DNA from: Fredinandcohnia onubensis
GTDB lineage: Bacteria > Bacillota > Bacilli > Bacillales > Bacillaceae_L
Direction of reading: 5' to 3'
DNA length: 64,000 nucleotides
Assembly: GCF_002734215.1 (NCBI RefSeq)
Contig: NZ_NSEB01000025.1
Location: 1 to 64,000, forward strand
The notes under the pieces were generated by a model. It had not been told where the DNA came from. It ran no database searches and saw only the letters and a list, made by a program, of their open reading frames with translations. The position numbers were made by a program, and so were the translations under genes. Of this stretch, positions 8,146-16,974 are shown piece by piece (positions within the stretch are counted from its first letter, which is position 1; the number at the start of each line of letters is the position of its first letter).

Positions 8146-9796
8146 TTCTAAATGGACAATCAATAGGTAAGCAAACTTCAACTGTTGTGCCTTTATTTAT
8201 TTGACTAGAAATGTTCATAATACCGCCGTGTTGTTCAATGATTCTAAAACAAACCATTAAACCTAATCCAGTACCATTTTCTTTTGTAGTATAAAAGGGT
8301 TCTCCTAGTTTGTGAATTCTCTCCTCTTCTATCCCCATTCCTTGATCAATAATTTGAATACCTATCATTTTGTTATTGATTTTCTTAACCTTGATAATAA
8401 TTTTCCCACCATTTGGCATAGCTTCAATCGCGTTTTTGATAAGATTAATAAAAACTTGTTTTAACTGATTTTGCTCACAATTGATGAACGGTATATTTAA
8501 ATCATATTCTGAGATAAGTTGTATACCTTTTAATGTGGCCTGGGATTCAAGAATTGACGTGATCTTACTTAGTATAAGTTTTATATTTTGCGATTCATAC
8601 TTTATTACTTGTGGCTTTGAAAGAATAAGAAATTCACTCACGATCAGGTTAATTCGATCTATTTCCGATAACAAAATATCTGCATGATGTTTATCAATAT
8701 CTGTCATAAGTAATTGAACAAAACCTTTAAGGGTTGTTAATGGATTTCGAATCTCATGAGCCACTCCGGCTGCTAATAGACCTACAGCTGCCAGCTTATC
8801 GGACCTTCTTAACCTTTCCTCTGCTAATATAGACTCAGTGATGTCCTTTGTAATTTGATAGATTCCAATACATTGATGGTCAATTATTATAGGTATCATT
8901 TTTAACTCAATTACTCTGTTACTACCATCTTTATGAATCATTGATAGGGTAGATTCTTTCCATTCTCCTTGGCTAACACGCTTAAAATGCTCCCTGTATA
9001 AATCTAGGTCTTCTGGAGCGATAATAGAATCCCATTCCTTTTGTTGGAGCTCTGTAATCGTATAACCGAGTATATTCTCGGCAGCTGAATTTGCCTCGAT
9101 TAATTTCCTGTCTAAATCAAATGTAAAGATGGGGTCAGAATTATGCACAAATAATGACTCAAAACGTTGTTCGCTTTCCTTCAGACGTTCTTCTAATAGT
9201 TTACGATTCTGTTCCTGGCTATGTGTAAGTAATTCCTCTACTTTTTTACGTTGATCGATATCGATATCAATTCCGTTTATCTTTATAAGATTTCCGTCCA
9301 AGTCAAAAATAGGGGTAATACGTTTTTGGATCCACCTTAATTGACCATTTGGTAGTAGTATTCGGTACTCTGCGATGCATTCTTCTCCTTTTCTTAACTC
9401 TTGCTCTAATTGGTTTACAATCTTCATATCCTCCGGGGTAACGACTTCTTTCCAGAACATAATGTTTTCTTTAAATTCAGTAGGTGAATACCCATAGACA
9501 TCACTAATTTTTGATGAAACCATCAATCTGTTAGTGTGGAAATCAAATGAGTAAATTGCAGCATCTACACTGTTGAAAAGATCATTTAATTCCTTATCTT
9601 TTTTCTGTGCTTCCTGGGCGTAATATTTAGCTTTATCATACTGTAACCCAGTCAACCATACGGGATAAACCATTATTGCAGAAATTATATATTCGAATAC
9701 AGGTACGTACCCCAATTCAACATAATCAAAAGTTTTAAAAGCAGCGGTTACGACAACATAAATCAACATCATAATTATTCTACCTGTATATTTCAT
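8138..9796 (-). CDS. Sensor histidine kinase with two PAS domains
   Basis: A 552-residue sensor kinase. Two hydrophobic N-terminal segments (about 8-25 and 33-52) anchor it. Two PAS domains follow (about 70-185 and 210-330), then the HisKA dimerisation domain with the phosphorylated H347 in VAHEIRNPLTTLKGF, and a HATPase domain with the N box NLIKNAIEAM and the G boxes DQGMGI and GTGLGL. The architecture matches the orphan sporulation-type kinases of Bacillus (KinE/KinA class). No response regulator gene is adjacent, consistent with an orphan feeding a phosphorelay; that is inference. Confidence 0.92.
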   Translation of the reverse strand: MKYTGRIIMMLIYVVVTAAFKTFDYVELGYVPVFEYIISAIMVYPVWLTGLQYDKAKYYAQEAQKKDKELNDLFNSVDAAIYSFDFHTNRLMVSSKISDVYGYSPTEFKENIMFWKEVVTPEDMKIVNQLEQELRKGEECIAEYRILLPNGQLRWIQKRITPIFDLDGNLIKINGIDIDIDQRKKVEELLTHSQEQNRKLLEERLKESEQRFESLFVHNSDPIFTFDLDRKLIEANSAAENILGYTITELQQKEWDSIIAPEDLDLYREHFKRVSQGEWKESTLSMIHKDGSNRVIELKMIPIIIDHQCIGIYQITKDITESILAEERLRRSDKLAAVGLLAAGVAHEIRNPLTTLKGFVQLLMTDIDKHHADILLSEIDRINLIVSEFLILSKPQVIKYESQNIKLILSKITSILESQATLKGIQLISEYDLNIPFINCEQNQLKQVFINLIKNAIEAMPNGGKIIIKVKKINNKMIGIQIIDQGMGIEEERIHKLGEPFYTTKENGTGLGLMVCFRIIEQHGGIMNISSQINKGTTVEVCLPIDCPFRNE

Positions 9797-10105
9797 TTCA
9801 TCATTAAACTCCTTCTAAAAACCATTACAATAAATATCGAATTATGAACGGTAAAAGTTAATTACGAACTGATTTTATCAGGAATCACCCATAAAAAATA
9901 GGAATTTTGTCAAATTAAACTTACCATGCTTGTTTAAAGTAGGGAATCACAACAATGTTATTTATAAATAAAATCATTTTCTTTAAGCAGGCGCTTTTCT
10001 TTAATAAGAGTTCTTCTTTTTGTAATGCCCCCTCACAATTAGTTCATGTTAATGTAAAAGAAAAGATTTATAAAGGGGTCTTTAGATGAACAATCCAATA
10101 AAACG
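9797..10105. other. Intergenic region with no gene seen
   Basis: AT-rich upstream region of the histidine kinase gene. It must hold that gene's minus-strand promoter, but no clear -35/-10 pair stood out. A 15-codon frame starting at 10086 with an AAAGGGG site ends inside the terminator hairpin and is not called. Confidence 0.4.
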
Positions 10106-10143
10106 AAAAATGCTCAGGCATTATACGCCATGAGCATTTTTTT
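10106..10143 (-). terminator. Intrinsic terminator of the secreted-protein gene
   Basis: AATGCTCAGGC and GCC-A-TGAGCATT form a strong stem with T runs on both strands. It lies about 95 nt past the stop of the minus-strand gene at 10236, so that gene is the likely user. Confidence 0.75.
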
Positions 10144-10235
10144 ATTTAAATATTATGGTTAATTCAAATGTTACTGTAATTTTATCAATAATTAAATTTT
10201 TTGTACTTCCAGACAGAACCTGTGGGTGACATCCT

Positions 10236-10691
10236 TTACTTTTTCACACTTACTTTTACATTGCGAAACATGAATTTGGTTTTTTCCTGTTTGTTCGTAA
10301 GCACCATCGCGTCGATTTGGGAGGTGGTGTCCTGCAGCTCGACCTCAAGCTGGATCGTTCTCCACGGGTCATGCAAGCCAATCACCGGGGATACCGTCTC
10401 AGCTAAAAAGGTTCCTCGCGCATCAGTCTCATCCACAAGTAGGTAAACGGCTGCCTCACCTTTCACCTGCACCTCAAACACAATCGTTTCTCCACCTTTT
10501 ACCCCTCTAGGTGAAAAAACAAACCCTTCGTTTTCCTCAGCGCCATTCGTTTTTACCTCAAATGTACCATCCTCAATCTGTACGACCGTAGCGCTCACAC
10601 CAAAAAACGGTGACTTCTTCTCCGCAGCCGAAGCTGGCGAAACCAATAGAAATAATAATGCTATACAAAGTAAAAATTTGAATTTCATCAT
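10236..10691 (-). CDS. Secreted protein of unknown function
   Basis: 151 residues with a signal peptide (FKFLLCIALLFLLVSPASA, cleavage near residue 23). The mature domain is rich in beta strands and alternating polar/hydrophobic residues, for example GETIVFEVQVKGEAAVYLLV and WRTIQLEVEL. This resembles a single beta-sandwich of the kind found in carbohydrate-binding modules, but no family is recognised. AAAGGAGG stands 7 nt before the tandem ATG codons. It is a single-gene unit with its own terminator. Confidence 0.75.
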   Translation of the reverse strand: MMKFKFLLCIALLFLLVSPASAAEKKSPFFGVSATVVQIEDGTFEVKTNGAEENEGFVFSPRGVKGGETIVFEVQVKGEAAVYLLVDETDARGTFLAETVSPVIGLHDPWRTIQLEVELQDTTSQIDAMVLTNKQEKTKFMFRNVKVSVKK

Positions 10692-10761
10692 AAGGACCTC
10701 CTTTGGAACAATGAACCTGTCTCATTAGTATGTGGAAAAAGGAGGAAAACATGTAAGACCT

Positions 10762-10791
10762 AAAAAAACAACCGGTATCATAACCGGTTGT
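10762..10791 (-). terminator. Intrinsic terminator of tagU
   Basis: Perfect 9-bp stem ACAACCGGT / ACCGGTTGT with a six-base loop and a T run on the minus strand. It lies just past the R29 copy that follows the tagU stop. Confidence 0.9.
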
Positions 10792-10815
10792 TAGTTTTTA
10801 TATCCAGGATGGTGG

Positions 10816-10844
10816 TGGGACAAGGGACCTGTCCCTGTGTCCTA
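10816..10844. repeat. R29 palindromic repeat, copy 3
   Basis: Single palindrome TGGGACAAGGGAC with its complement, between the tagU stop codon and the tagU terminator, so it is transcribed as part of that mRNA. Confidence 0.85.
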
Positions 10845-10845
10845 A

Positions 10846-11778
10846 TTATTCAATTTCTAAGTGTTTTTTCAAGCGGGATGAAACGGCTTGGCGTTCGTCT
10901 TCGGAGACGATCCAGTACCATGCGTCTAGGGTTTTGCCGACTCCGTTGATGCTAAATTGCTCGATGTTATGACGAGCACCCTTATAGTTTCCCTGAATGG
11001 TTTTCATTTCGTCAAAGGAGATATCAGTTGTGACGTTATTGCCAAGTGCTCCGAGAATATCATCGATTTTTGTAACAGAAGTGATGCTTGCCCCTTTGTC
11101 GATAATCCCTTGGATAACCTGCTTTTGGCGATCCTGTCGACCGAAGTCACCACGAGGATCGTCGTATCTCATTCGTGCATATTTAAGGGCTTCTTCCCCG
11201 TTTAGAGTTTGACTTCCCTCAGAGAATGATGCACCCTGATAAGAGAATGCGAATGTGCTGTTAACTTGCACTCCACCAAGCGCATCAACGATTTGCTGTA
11301 GTCCTTCCATGTTTACCTTCACATAGTAATCAATCGGTACATCTAGGAAATTCTCGACGGAATCAATCGTCATATCGACGCCACCAAATGCGTATGCATG
11401 ATTGATTTTATCTTGAGTGCCTCTGCCCACAATTTCAACGCGTGTATCACGCGGAATGCTCAACATTTGCATGGAATTCGTATTTGGATTCACAGTAACC
11501 ATAATTAACGTATCAGTACGACCCTTATCACCCGAGCGTTCATCAACACCCATGAGCAGAATGGAAATAGGATCCTTTTTACTAATATCGATCTGTGTGG
11601 TTCTTTTGTCAGAAGGGCCACGGTCTTCATGCATTTTTCCAACCGTACTCGCCACTGATTGGTATAAATAAACGGCGTATCCACCGATTGCTAATAATAA
11701 AACAAGAAAAATCGTTCCAAGAACTTTTGGCCATTTCCGTTTCGGTTTTTGTTTCGAATGGCGGTCAACACGACTCAT
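10846..11778 (-). CDS. tagU: LCP family wall teichoic acid ligase, TagU (LytR)
   Basis: A LytR-CpsA-Psr phosphotransferase that attaches anionic polymers such as wall teichoic acid to peptidoglycan outside the membrane. A short basic cytoplasmic tail precedes one TM helix (about residues 18-38), followed by the LCP domain. Family blocks include ILLMGVDERSGDKGRTDTL, the catalytic SIPRDTRVEI arginines, KINHAYAFGG and the RMRYDDPRGDFGRQDRQKQV block. Over its length it closely resembles Bacillus subtilis LytR/TagU. The frame opens at 11823, but AAAGGTG 9 nt before the ATG at 11778 marks the start (310 residues). Confidence 0.85.
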   Translation of the reverse strand: MSRVDRHSKQKPKRKWPKVLGTIFLVLLLAIGGYAVYLYQSVASTVGKMHEDRGPSDKRTTQIDISKKDPISILLMGVDERSGDKGRTDTLIMVTVNPNTNSMQMLSIPRDTRVEIVGRGTQDKINHAYAFGGVDMTIDSVENFLDVPIDYYVKVNMEGLQQIVDALGGVQVNSTFAFSYQGASFSEGSQTLNGEEALKYARMRYDDPRGDFGRQDRQKQVIQGIIDKGASITSVTKIDDILGALGNNVTTDISFDEMKTIQGNYKGARHNIEQFSINGVGKTLDAWYWIVSEDERQAVSSRLKKHLEIE

Positions 11779-12017
11779 TTCAATCAACACCTTTTTTAAG
11801 ATTAGGATAATCAAAAACTGCACAATATATTAGACGTTTTATAGGTAGAAAAGGTTTCAGTTTTGGGACAAATATTGTCTGTACGGATCGAAATTTAGCG
11901 AAGGGTGCGAATTTATAAGCAAAAATGATAGATTTGAACGTCATGGATCAGATCTACGGGAGAATCTGTAATTCTATTAAAAATCCCTCGCAAGAGTACA
12001 AAATTTTCTAAATTTAT
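11779..12017. other. Divergent intergenic region, nothing else seen
   Basis: Upstream DNA shared by tagU (minus) and the symporter operon (plus). It is AT-rich. Apart from the plus-strand promoter candidate that follows, no clear site was recognised. Confidence 0.4.
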
Positions 12018-12046
12018 TTTACATTTATCGGTGGTTGTGGTATTTT
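12018..12046 (+). promoter_or_regulatory. Sigma-A-like promoter of the amino-sugar operon
   Basis: TTTACA, 17 nt, TATTTT, about 125 nt before the symporter start. The long leader between promoter and gene also contains an AAAGGAGG not linked to any long frame. Confidence 0.5.
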
Positions 12047-12169
12047 ATAAAATAATTAGTCATATATTAGGATTAATTAAAGGAGGTGTCTAAAAAACGA
12101 AGTAATAATGCTAGTTGATGTAGTGATTCAAGGGGTTATTGGAAGAAAAATTGTAAGAGGGGGAAGAAC

Positions 12170-13684
12170 ATGAGTGGTCTAGATTGGGGAGTCATTATAG
12201 CATTTTTCTTACTTATGGTTGTCATTGGTTTTTGGTCGTTTAATAAAGTACAGGGGTCGAAAGATTTCTTCGTTGCCGGTGGAAAGCTTCCTTGGTGGTT
12301 AGGTGGTATTTCTCACCATGTCGGAGGTTATAGTGGTGCGGTGTTTGTGGCATACGCAGGTTTAGCTTACACGCATGGATTTAGTTTGTATGTTTGGTGG
12401 GCGATACCTATTGTTGTATCGGTTATTTTAGGAGCTTATATAATGGCCCCAAGGTGGTCGAAGCTACGAACAAAGCTTGATATCGAATCACCAACGGAAT
12501 ATTTAGCGATGCGTTACAATGTGCCAACCCAACAATTAGTTGCTTGGAGTGGTGTACTCGTAAAGTTATTTGACGTTGGTGCGAAATGGGCAGCAATTGG
12601 GCTTTTACTTAATGTGTTTACTGGAATCCCAATTGTTTATGGAATTCTATTATCTGGAATTGTTTCGTTAATCTATATTACAGTTGGTGGTATTTGGGCA
12701 GATCTATGGACAGATTTTGCGCAGTTTATTGTTCAAATCATTGCAGGAATTGTCATGTTCTTTGTTGTTTTAAGTCAAATGGGTGGATGGGGATCCATAA
12801 CTGGTATTTGGGATAAACTCCCACCTGCAAATAGTCAACCGTTCAATGAACCGTATACGTTAGGCTATGTGTTAGTTTTCGTATTCATCGTATTCTTCAG
12901 TTATAACGGAGGAACTTGGAACCTTGCTGCACGTTACATTGCGTCCCCATCAGGGCAGGAAGCCAAGAAATCAGCTCTTTTTTCAGGAATCCTTTACCTT
13001 GTGTGGCCGTTAATTTTATTTTTCCCAATGTGGGCAGCACCACTTATTTTACCGAATCTAGAAGATCCTACACAATCATACGCACTAATCACCCAGGAAC
13101 TATTACCAGCAGGATTAATTGGTCTTGTGCTGGCTTCCCTATTTGCCGCAACTATGTCGATGACTTCCTCAGATGCAAATACGATTTCAGCTGTTATTAC
13201 AAGGGATATCCTCCCTGTCATGTCAGGTAAATTTAAAGGACTTGATCAAAGGACATCTTTAAAAATTGCAAGAATTGTTACGTTTACGTTCACTTTATTA
13301 ACTCTGATTATTGGGATTTTCTCAGATAATTTTGGAGGAGTTTTAGGGCTATTAATTTCTTGGTTTGCGGCATTGGTTGGACCTGTTTCAATTCCAATGC
13401 TGTTAGGATTACTACCTGCCTTTAAGCACAGTGATTCAAGAGCTGCGATCTCTTCCATTATTGCAGGATTTTCCATGTTTGCACTAACAAAATATGGAGT
13501 GGACTGGGCATTGTATGTTGAACTTGGAGCTCCAATCTTTACTTCAGGATTAATCTTTATTGGTCTCGGCTTATTAAATAAAAATAAACCAGTTAAGCCT
13601 GAGATCGAAGACATGTTATCGGCAATCAGTAAATCTGATGAAGAGTTAGCGAAGGATACAAAGAATATTACACCATCTTTATAA
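12170..13684 (+). CDS. Sodium:solute symporter (SSS family)
   Basis: A 504-residue integral membrane protein with about 13 hydrophobic segments and the SSS-type first helices (DFFVAGGKLPWWLGGIS and GGYSGAVFVAYAG). The sodium-site region is visible as ASLFAATMSMTSSDANTIS. It imports a sugar, sugar acid or amino sugar with sodium. As first gene of the operon with an AGE epimerase, NagB-like and NagA proteins, it probably brings in an N-acyl amino sugar or a related compound such as sialic acid. The actual substrate is unproven. Confidence 0.9.
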   Translation: MSGLDWGVIIAFFLLMVVIGFWSFNKVQGSKDFFVAGGKLPWWLGGISHHVGGYSGAVFVAYAGLAYTHGFSLYVWWAIPIVVSVILGAYIMAPRWSKLRTKLDIESPTEYLAMRYNVPTQQLVAWSGVLVKLFDVGAKWAAIGLLLNVFTGIPIVYGILLSGIVSLIYITVGGIWADLWTDFAQFIVQIIAGIVMFFVVLSQMGGWGSITGIWDKLPPANSQPFNEPYTLGYVLVFVFIVFFSYNGGTWNLAARYIASPSGQEAKKSALFSGILYLVWPLILFFPMWAAPLILPNLEDPTQSYALITQELLPAGLIGLVLASLFAATMSMTSSDANTISAVITRDILPVMSGKFKGLDQRTSLKIARIVTFTFTLLTLIIGIFSDNFGGVLGLLISWFAALVGPVSIPMLLGLLPAFKHSDSRAAISSIIAGFSMFALTKYGVDWALYVELGAPIFTSGLIFIGLGLLNKNKPVKPEIEDMLSAISKSDEELAKDTKNITPSL

Positions 13685-13702
13685 GAAGCAAGGAGATTCG
13701 TC

Positions 13703-14929
13703 ATGGATACTCAACAACTTGTTAGCTTTTATAAAAAGGAAATTGAAGAAAATTTTTGGCCTTTCTGGGAAAAGGCCTTTGATGATGGAGCAGGTGGTGT
13801 TTTTACCTGCTTCTCTAATAATGGAAGCACATTAGTAAGTAAGGATAAATACACGTGGTCACAGGGGCGTTTTCTCTGGTTATGTGCCGAGCTTTATCGG
13901 TTAGCAGAACAAGGAAAAGTTAGTTTAAACAAACAACACTTAAAAAATATGGCGGATAAAACGTTTCATTTTTTAATAAACCACACGGTTATGGAGAATC
14001 AGCACGTTTTATATGCAGTAACTCATGATGGAAAGCCAATCAAGGGCCAAGAAGATATCAGTGTGTTTGCGGATTGCTTTTTTGTCATTGGGGCTACTAA
14101 ATATGCAGATGTATTTGCTGATGAGACTGCATTTGAACACGCATATCAAGTCTATGAATCGATTCATCAGCGAATTGAGCAAGGTCATTTTAGAACAGAA
14201 CCCTATCCGATTCCAGTTGGCTATTCATCCCATTCCATACAGATGATCATGCTTAACGTTGCCCAAGAGGTGGAAGAAACAGCTGTAAAATTTACCAAAC
14301 CAGTTGTGAAAAAGGCAAAACAAATAAGCGAGAGAATCCTGCAAGAATTCATTCTTGAGGATGGAAGAATAGTAGAGTTGAGACCAATGGATTCGAGTAA
14401 TGAAGACACTTTACTTGCGAATCACGTAAACCCTGGGCACGCATTAGAGTCAGTTTGGTTTCATGTTCATAGCCTCCATGAATGGGATGAAGAAGAACAG
14501 CATAAAAAACTACAGATTTTATCGAATGTAACAAAGCAGGCGATTTACTTAGGTTGGGATGATGAACATGGAGGATTACTTCGGTTTGTAGATAAAAATG
14601 GAGCAGAACCAGCAGGAAGGCTAATAAATGACCCGTATGAAAAATTAATTCTCGATACGTGGGACACAAAGCTTTGGTGGCCACATTCAGAGGCGCTTTA
14701 CACATTGCTATTGCTTTACAAGCATACGAAAGAAGAATTCTTTTTACACTGGTACAAAACATTTTTTGAATATAGTTTTTCAACCTTTCCTAATCCAGAC
14801 AAGGAAATAGGAGAATGGATTCAAATTCGGGATAGACAGGGTGAGCCGTTACAAAAAGTAGTCGCATTGCCAGTCAAAGACCCCTTCCATATTCTCCGAA
14901 ATTTTATTCTGATTTTGAAGCTGTTTTGA
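13703..14929 (+). CDS. AGE family epimerase/isomerase
   Basis: A 408-residue (alpha/alpha)6-barrel enzyme of the N-acylglucosamine 2-epimerase family, close to the usual length of about 400. Family blocks are YTWSQGRFLWLCAELY near residue 50, HPGHALE-type sequence (VNPGHALESVWF) in the middle, and WWPHSEALYTLLL near residues 326-338; the histidines in the last two are typical catalytic positions. It would interconvert C2 epimers such as GlcNAc/ManNAc or mannose/glucose types. It starts 18 nt after the symporter stop with AGGAG. Confidence 0.87.
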   Translation: MDTQQLVSFYKKEIEENFWPFWEKAFDDGAGGVFTCFSNNGSTLVSKDKYTWSQGRFLWLCAELYRLAEQGKVSLNKQHLKNMADKTFHFLINHTVMENQHVLYAVTHDGKPIKGQEDISVFADCFFVIGATKYADVFADETAFEHAYQVYESIHQRIEQGHFRTEPYPIPVGYSSHSIQMIMLNVAQEVEETAVKFTKPVVKKAKQISERILQEFILEDGRIVELRPMDSSNEDTLLANHVNPGHALESVWFHVHSLHEWDEEEQHKKLQILSNVTKQAIYLGWDDEHGGLLRFVDKNGAEPAGRLINDPYEKLILDTWDTKLWWPHSEALYTLLLLYKHTKEEFFLHWYKTFFEYSFSTFPNPDKEIGEWIQIRDRQGEPLQKVVALPVKDPFHILRNFILILKLF

Positions 14930-14944
14930 AAAGGGGAATGAATC

Positions 14945-16198
14945 ATGACTTTGCTTCTTGGAACGTATGAGATTGACATGACACCGCGGCTACCAGTTCA
15001 GTTGGCGGGATTTGCACATCGAGAAGGGAAGGCGATGGAAGTTCATTCTCCACTTTTTCTAAAAACCTTTTATTTTGAACAAAATGGAAAGACCTTATTA
15101 CTTTTCATTGGAGATGTCATTTGGTGGGATGACCAACTTGTGGATACATGGAGAAAAAGAGTGGCAGATGAGTATTCCGTAAAGCGAGATTCCATTTGTT
15201 TTCATGCCACACATAACCATTCTGGCCCGCAAACAAGTGAAGCTTTTACGAGTCTCTTAGGTGTAAGAGATCAGAGTTTTATAGAGTCATTGGAAGACAT
15301 CATACTGAAAAGTGTTAAATGCGCAATCACCAACAAAGAACCGGTGACGATCGTGAGAAGGAAAACTTCAAGTGATATTGGTGTTTACCGTCGATTACAG
15401 TACGAAAACAAAATGGCGATGAGCCCGAATCTGAGTGTTCCGATTGACAAAGAGGTAACCATCATCACGTTTGAAAATAGAAAACAAGATATGAAGGCAA
15501 TGTTGATTCACCATGCTTGTCATCCAACAACAACAGATGCAAATGTGGTCTCATCAGAATATACCGGAGTTTGTTGCGCTAGATTAAAAGAGACCTATCA
15601 CCACGCAGTGATTGGCTTTTTGCAGGGATGCTGTGGCGATGTGAGGCCGGCTTTAATAAAAGATCATACGTTTTTTAGGGGAAGCCTACAAGACATGGAG
15701 GCAATTGGGAGCCAATTAGCGGAGGATATTATATCTGGGATGAACATAAGTGATGTTGAAGTGATACATTCTGATAGATTGCAAGCTTATTCCTCCCGGG
15801 TTTCCTTACCTTTTCAAAAAGAGTATACCGTCAATGATGACATGGAACCCGAAGTTATTAGTATTTGGAAACAACATATTGAAAAAAATTGGCAAGATAA
15901 AAATAAAACAGGACTAGAAATACAGTATCTGGAAATAAGCAACAAGCTCCGTTTTATCTTTTTTAACGGTGAAATGGTTCAGCACTACAGTCAATATGTG
16001 AAAAAGATTGATTCAGGGGTCCTTGCCCTTGGATACAGTAATGGAATGATCGGATATATTCCAAGCCAAACACAGCTTATGGAAGGTGGCTATGAGGCGG
16101 AGGAGTTTATTTACTACTTTGGCTTACCGGCCCCTTTTCACATAGAAACGGAAAAAATAATCCAGAATGCAATCGATAACATACTAGAAGGTGAATGA
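14945..16198 (+). CDS. Neutral/alkaline ceramidase-like hydrolase
   Basis: A 417-residue cytoplasmic protein (no signal peptide) resembling the N-terminal catalytic domain of neutral/alkaline non-lysosomal ceramidases. It opens with GTYEIDMTPRLPVQLAGF, the typical family start. The metal-binding cluster HATHNH is at residues 87-92, followed by SGP. Further histidine sites are IHHACHPTT and the QGCCGDVRP block. Ceramidases cleave N-acyl (amide) bonds, so inside an amino-sugar operon it may deacylate or otherwise hydrolyse an N-acyl sugar derivative. That is inference; members of this family in sugar operons are poorly characterised. Confidence 0.75.
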   Translation: MTLLLGTYEIDMTPRLPVQLAGFAHREGKAMEVHSPLFLKTFYFEQNGKTLLLFIGDVIWWDDQLVDTWRKRVADEYSVKRDSICFHATHNHSGPQTSEAFTSLLGVRDQSFIESLEDIILKSVKCAITNKEPVTIVRRKTSSDIGVYRRLQYENKMAMSPNLSVPIDKEVTIITFENRKQDMKAMLIHHACHPTTTDANVVSSEYTGVCCARLKETYHHAVIGFLQGCCGDVRPALIKDHTFFRGSLQDMEAIGSQLAEDIISGMNISDVEVIHSDRLQAYSSRVSLPFQKEYTVNDDMEPEVISIWKQHIEKNWQDKNKTGLEIQYLEISNKLRFIFFNGEMVQHYSQYVKKIDSGVLALGYSNGMIGYIPSQTQLMEGGYEAEEFIYYFGLPAPFHIETEKIIQNAIDNILEGE

Positions 16199-16974
16199 AA
16201 GTGAATATAAAAAGAAGCGGACAGAAGGATCAATTAACATACTACGTTTTTACAACGCGTAATGAAATGGGAGAATATGCGGCTCGTGATGTGGCGAACC
16301 AACTAGTAAAGTTACAGCAAAATCAAGAAGAGATACGTATGGTTTTTGCTGCAGCTCCTTCGCAGAATGAGTTTTTACAATATTTAATAGGTGACGACAG
16401 AATTAATTGGAATCAGATTATCGCTTTTCACATGGATGAGTATGTGGGACTTGATAAGGACGCACCACAGCTGTTTCAAAACTTTTTAAAAGAAAGATTG
16501 TTTACGAAAGTTCCATTCAAAGAGGTTCATTTACTTGATAGTTCAAATGAAAATGAAGTAGAACGGTATACACAGCTTCTTCAAAAGCAACCAATTGATA
16601 TCGTTTGTCTTGGGATTGGTGAAAATGGTCACATTGCATTTAATGACCCACCTGTTGCGGATTTTAAGGATAAAAAGGTCATAAAGAAGGTGGAGCTTGA
16701 TGATATTTGTAGGCAACAACAGGTCAATGATGGCTGCTTTACCACGATAGAAGAGGTTCCTCTTTATGCTTTAACGTTAACAATTCCTACGTTACTTTCT
16801 GCGAAATACATGTACTGTATGGTTCCAGGCAGTACGAAACGGCAGGCAGTCTATCAAACCTTAAATGGGCCAATTAGTACAGAATGTCCGGCATCGATTT
16901 TGAGAACACATGAGAATGCATATCTTTATGTGGATCAAGATTCATTTGGAGATGAACAACAGGATGGCGAATGA
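16195..16974 (+). CDS. NagB-like glucosamine-6-phosphate deaminase/isomerase, variant active site
   Basis: 259 residues of the NagB/6-phosphogluconolactonase superfamily. HMDEYVGL supplies the conserved D81, matching NagB D72. The second catalytic block reads GENGHIAFNDPP: H146 matches NagB H143, but D141 is replaced by N144 and E148 by D151. This points to a side clade, perhaps acting on a different amino-sugar phosphate. It overlaps the previous gene by 4 nt (ATGA) and the next by about 11 nt, so the three are translationally coupled. True deamination of GlcN-6-P is likely but unproven. Confidence 0.82.
   Translation: MKVNIKRSGQKDQLTYYVFTTRNEMGEYAARDVANQLVKLQQNQEEIRMVFAAAPSQNEFLQYLIGDDRINWNQIIAFHMDEYVGLDKDAPQLFQNFLKERLFTKVPFKEVHLLDSSNENEVERYTQLLQKQPIDIVCLGIGENGHIAFNDPPVADFKDKKVIKKVELDDICRQQQVNDGCFTTIEEVPLYALTLTIPTLLSAKYMYCMVPGSTKRQAVYQTLNGPISTECPASILRTHENAYLYVDQDSFGDEQQDGE

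Noticed and set aside
10086-10133. 15-codon leader peptide before a hairpin (attenuator)
   Set aside because: No plus-strand gene follows; the hairpin is better explained as the terminator of the minus-strand gene at 10236.
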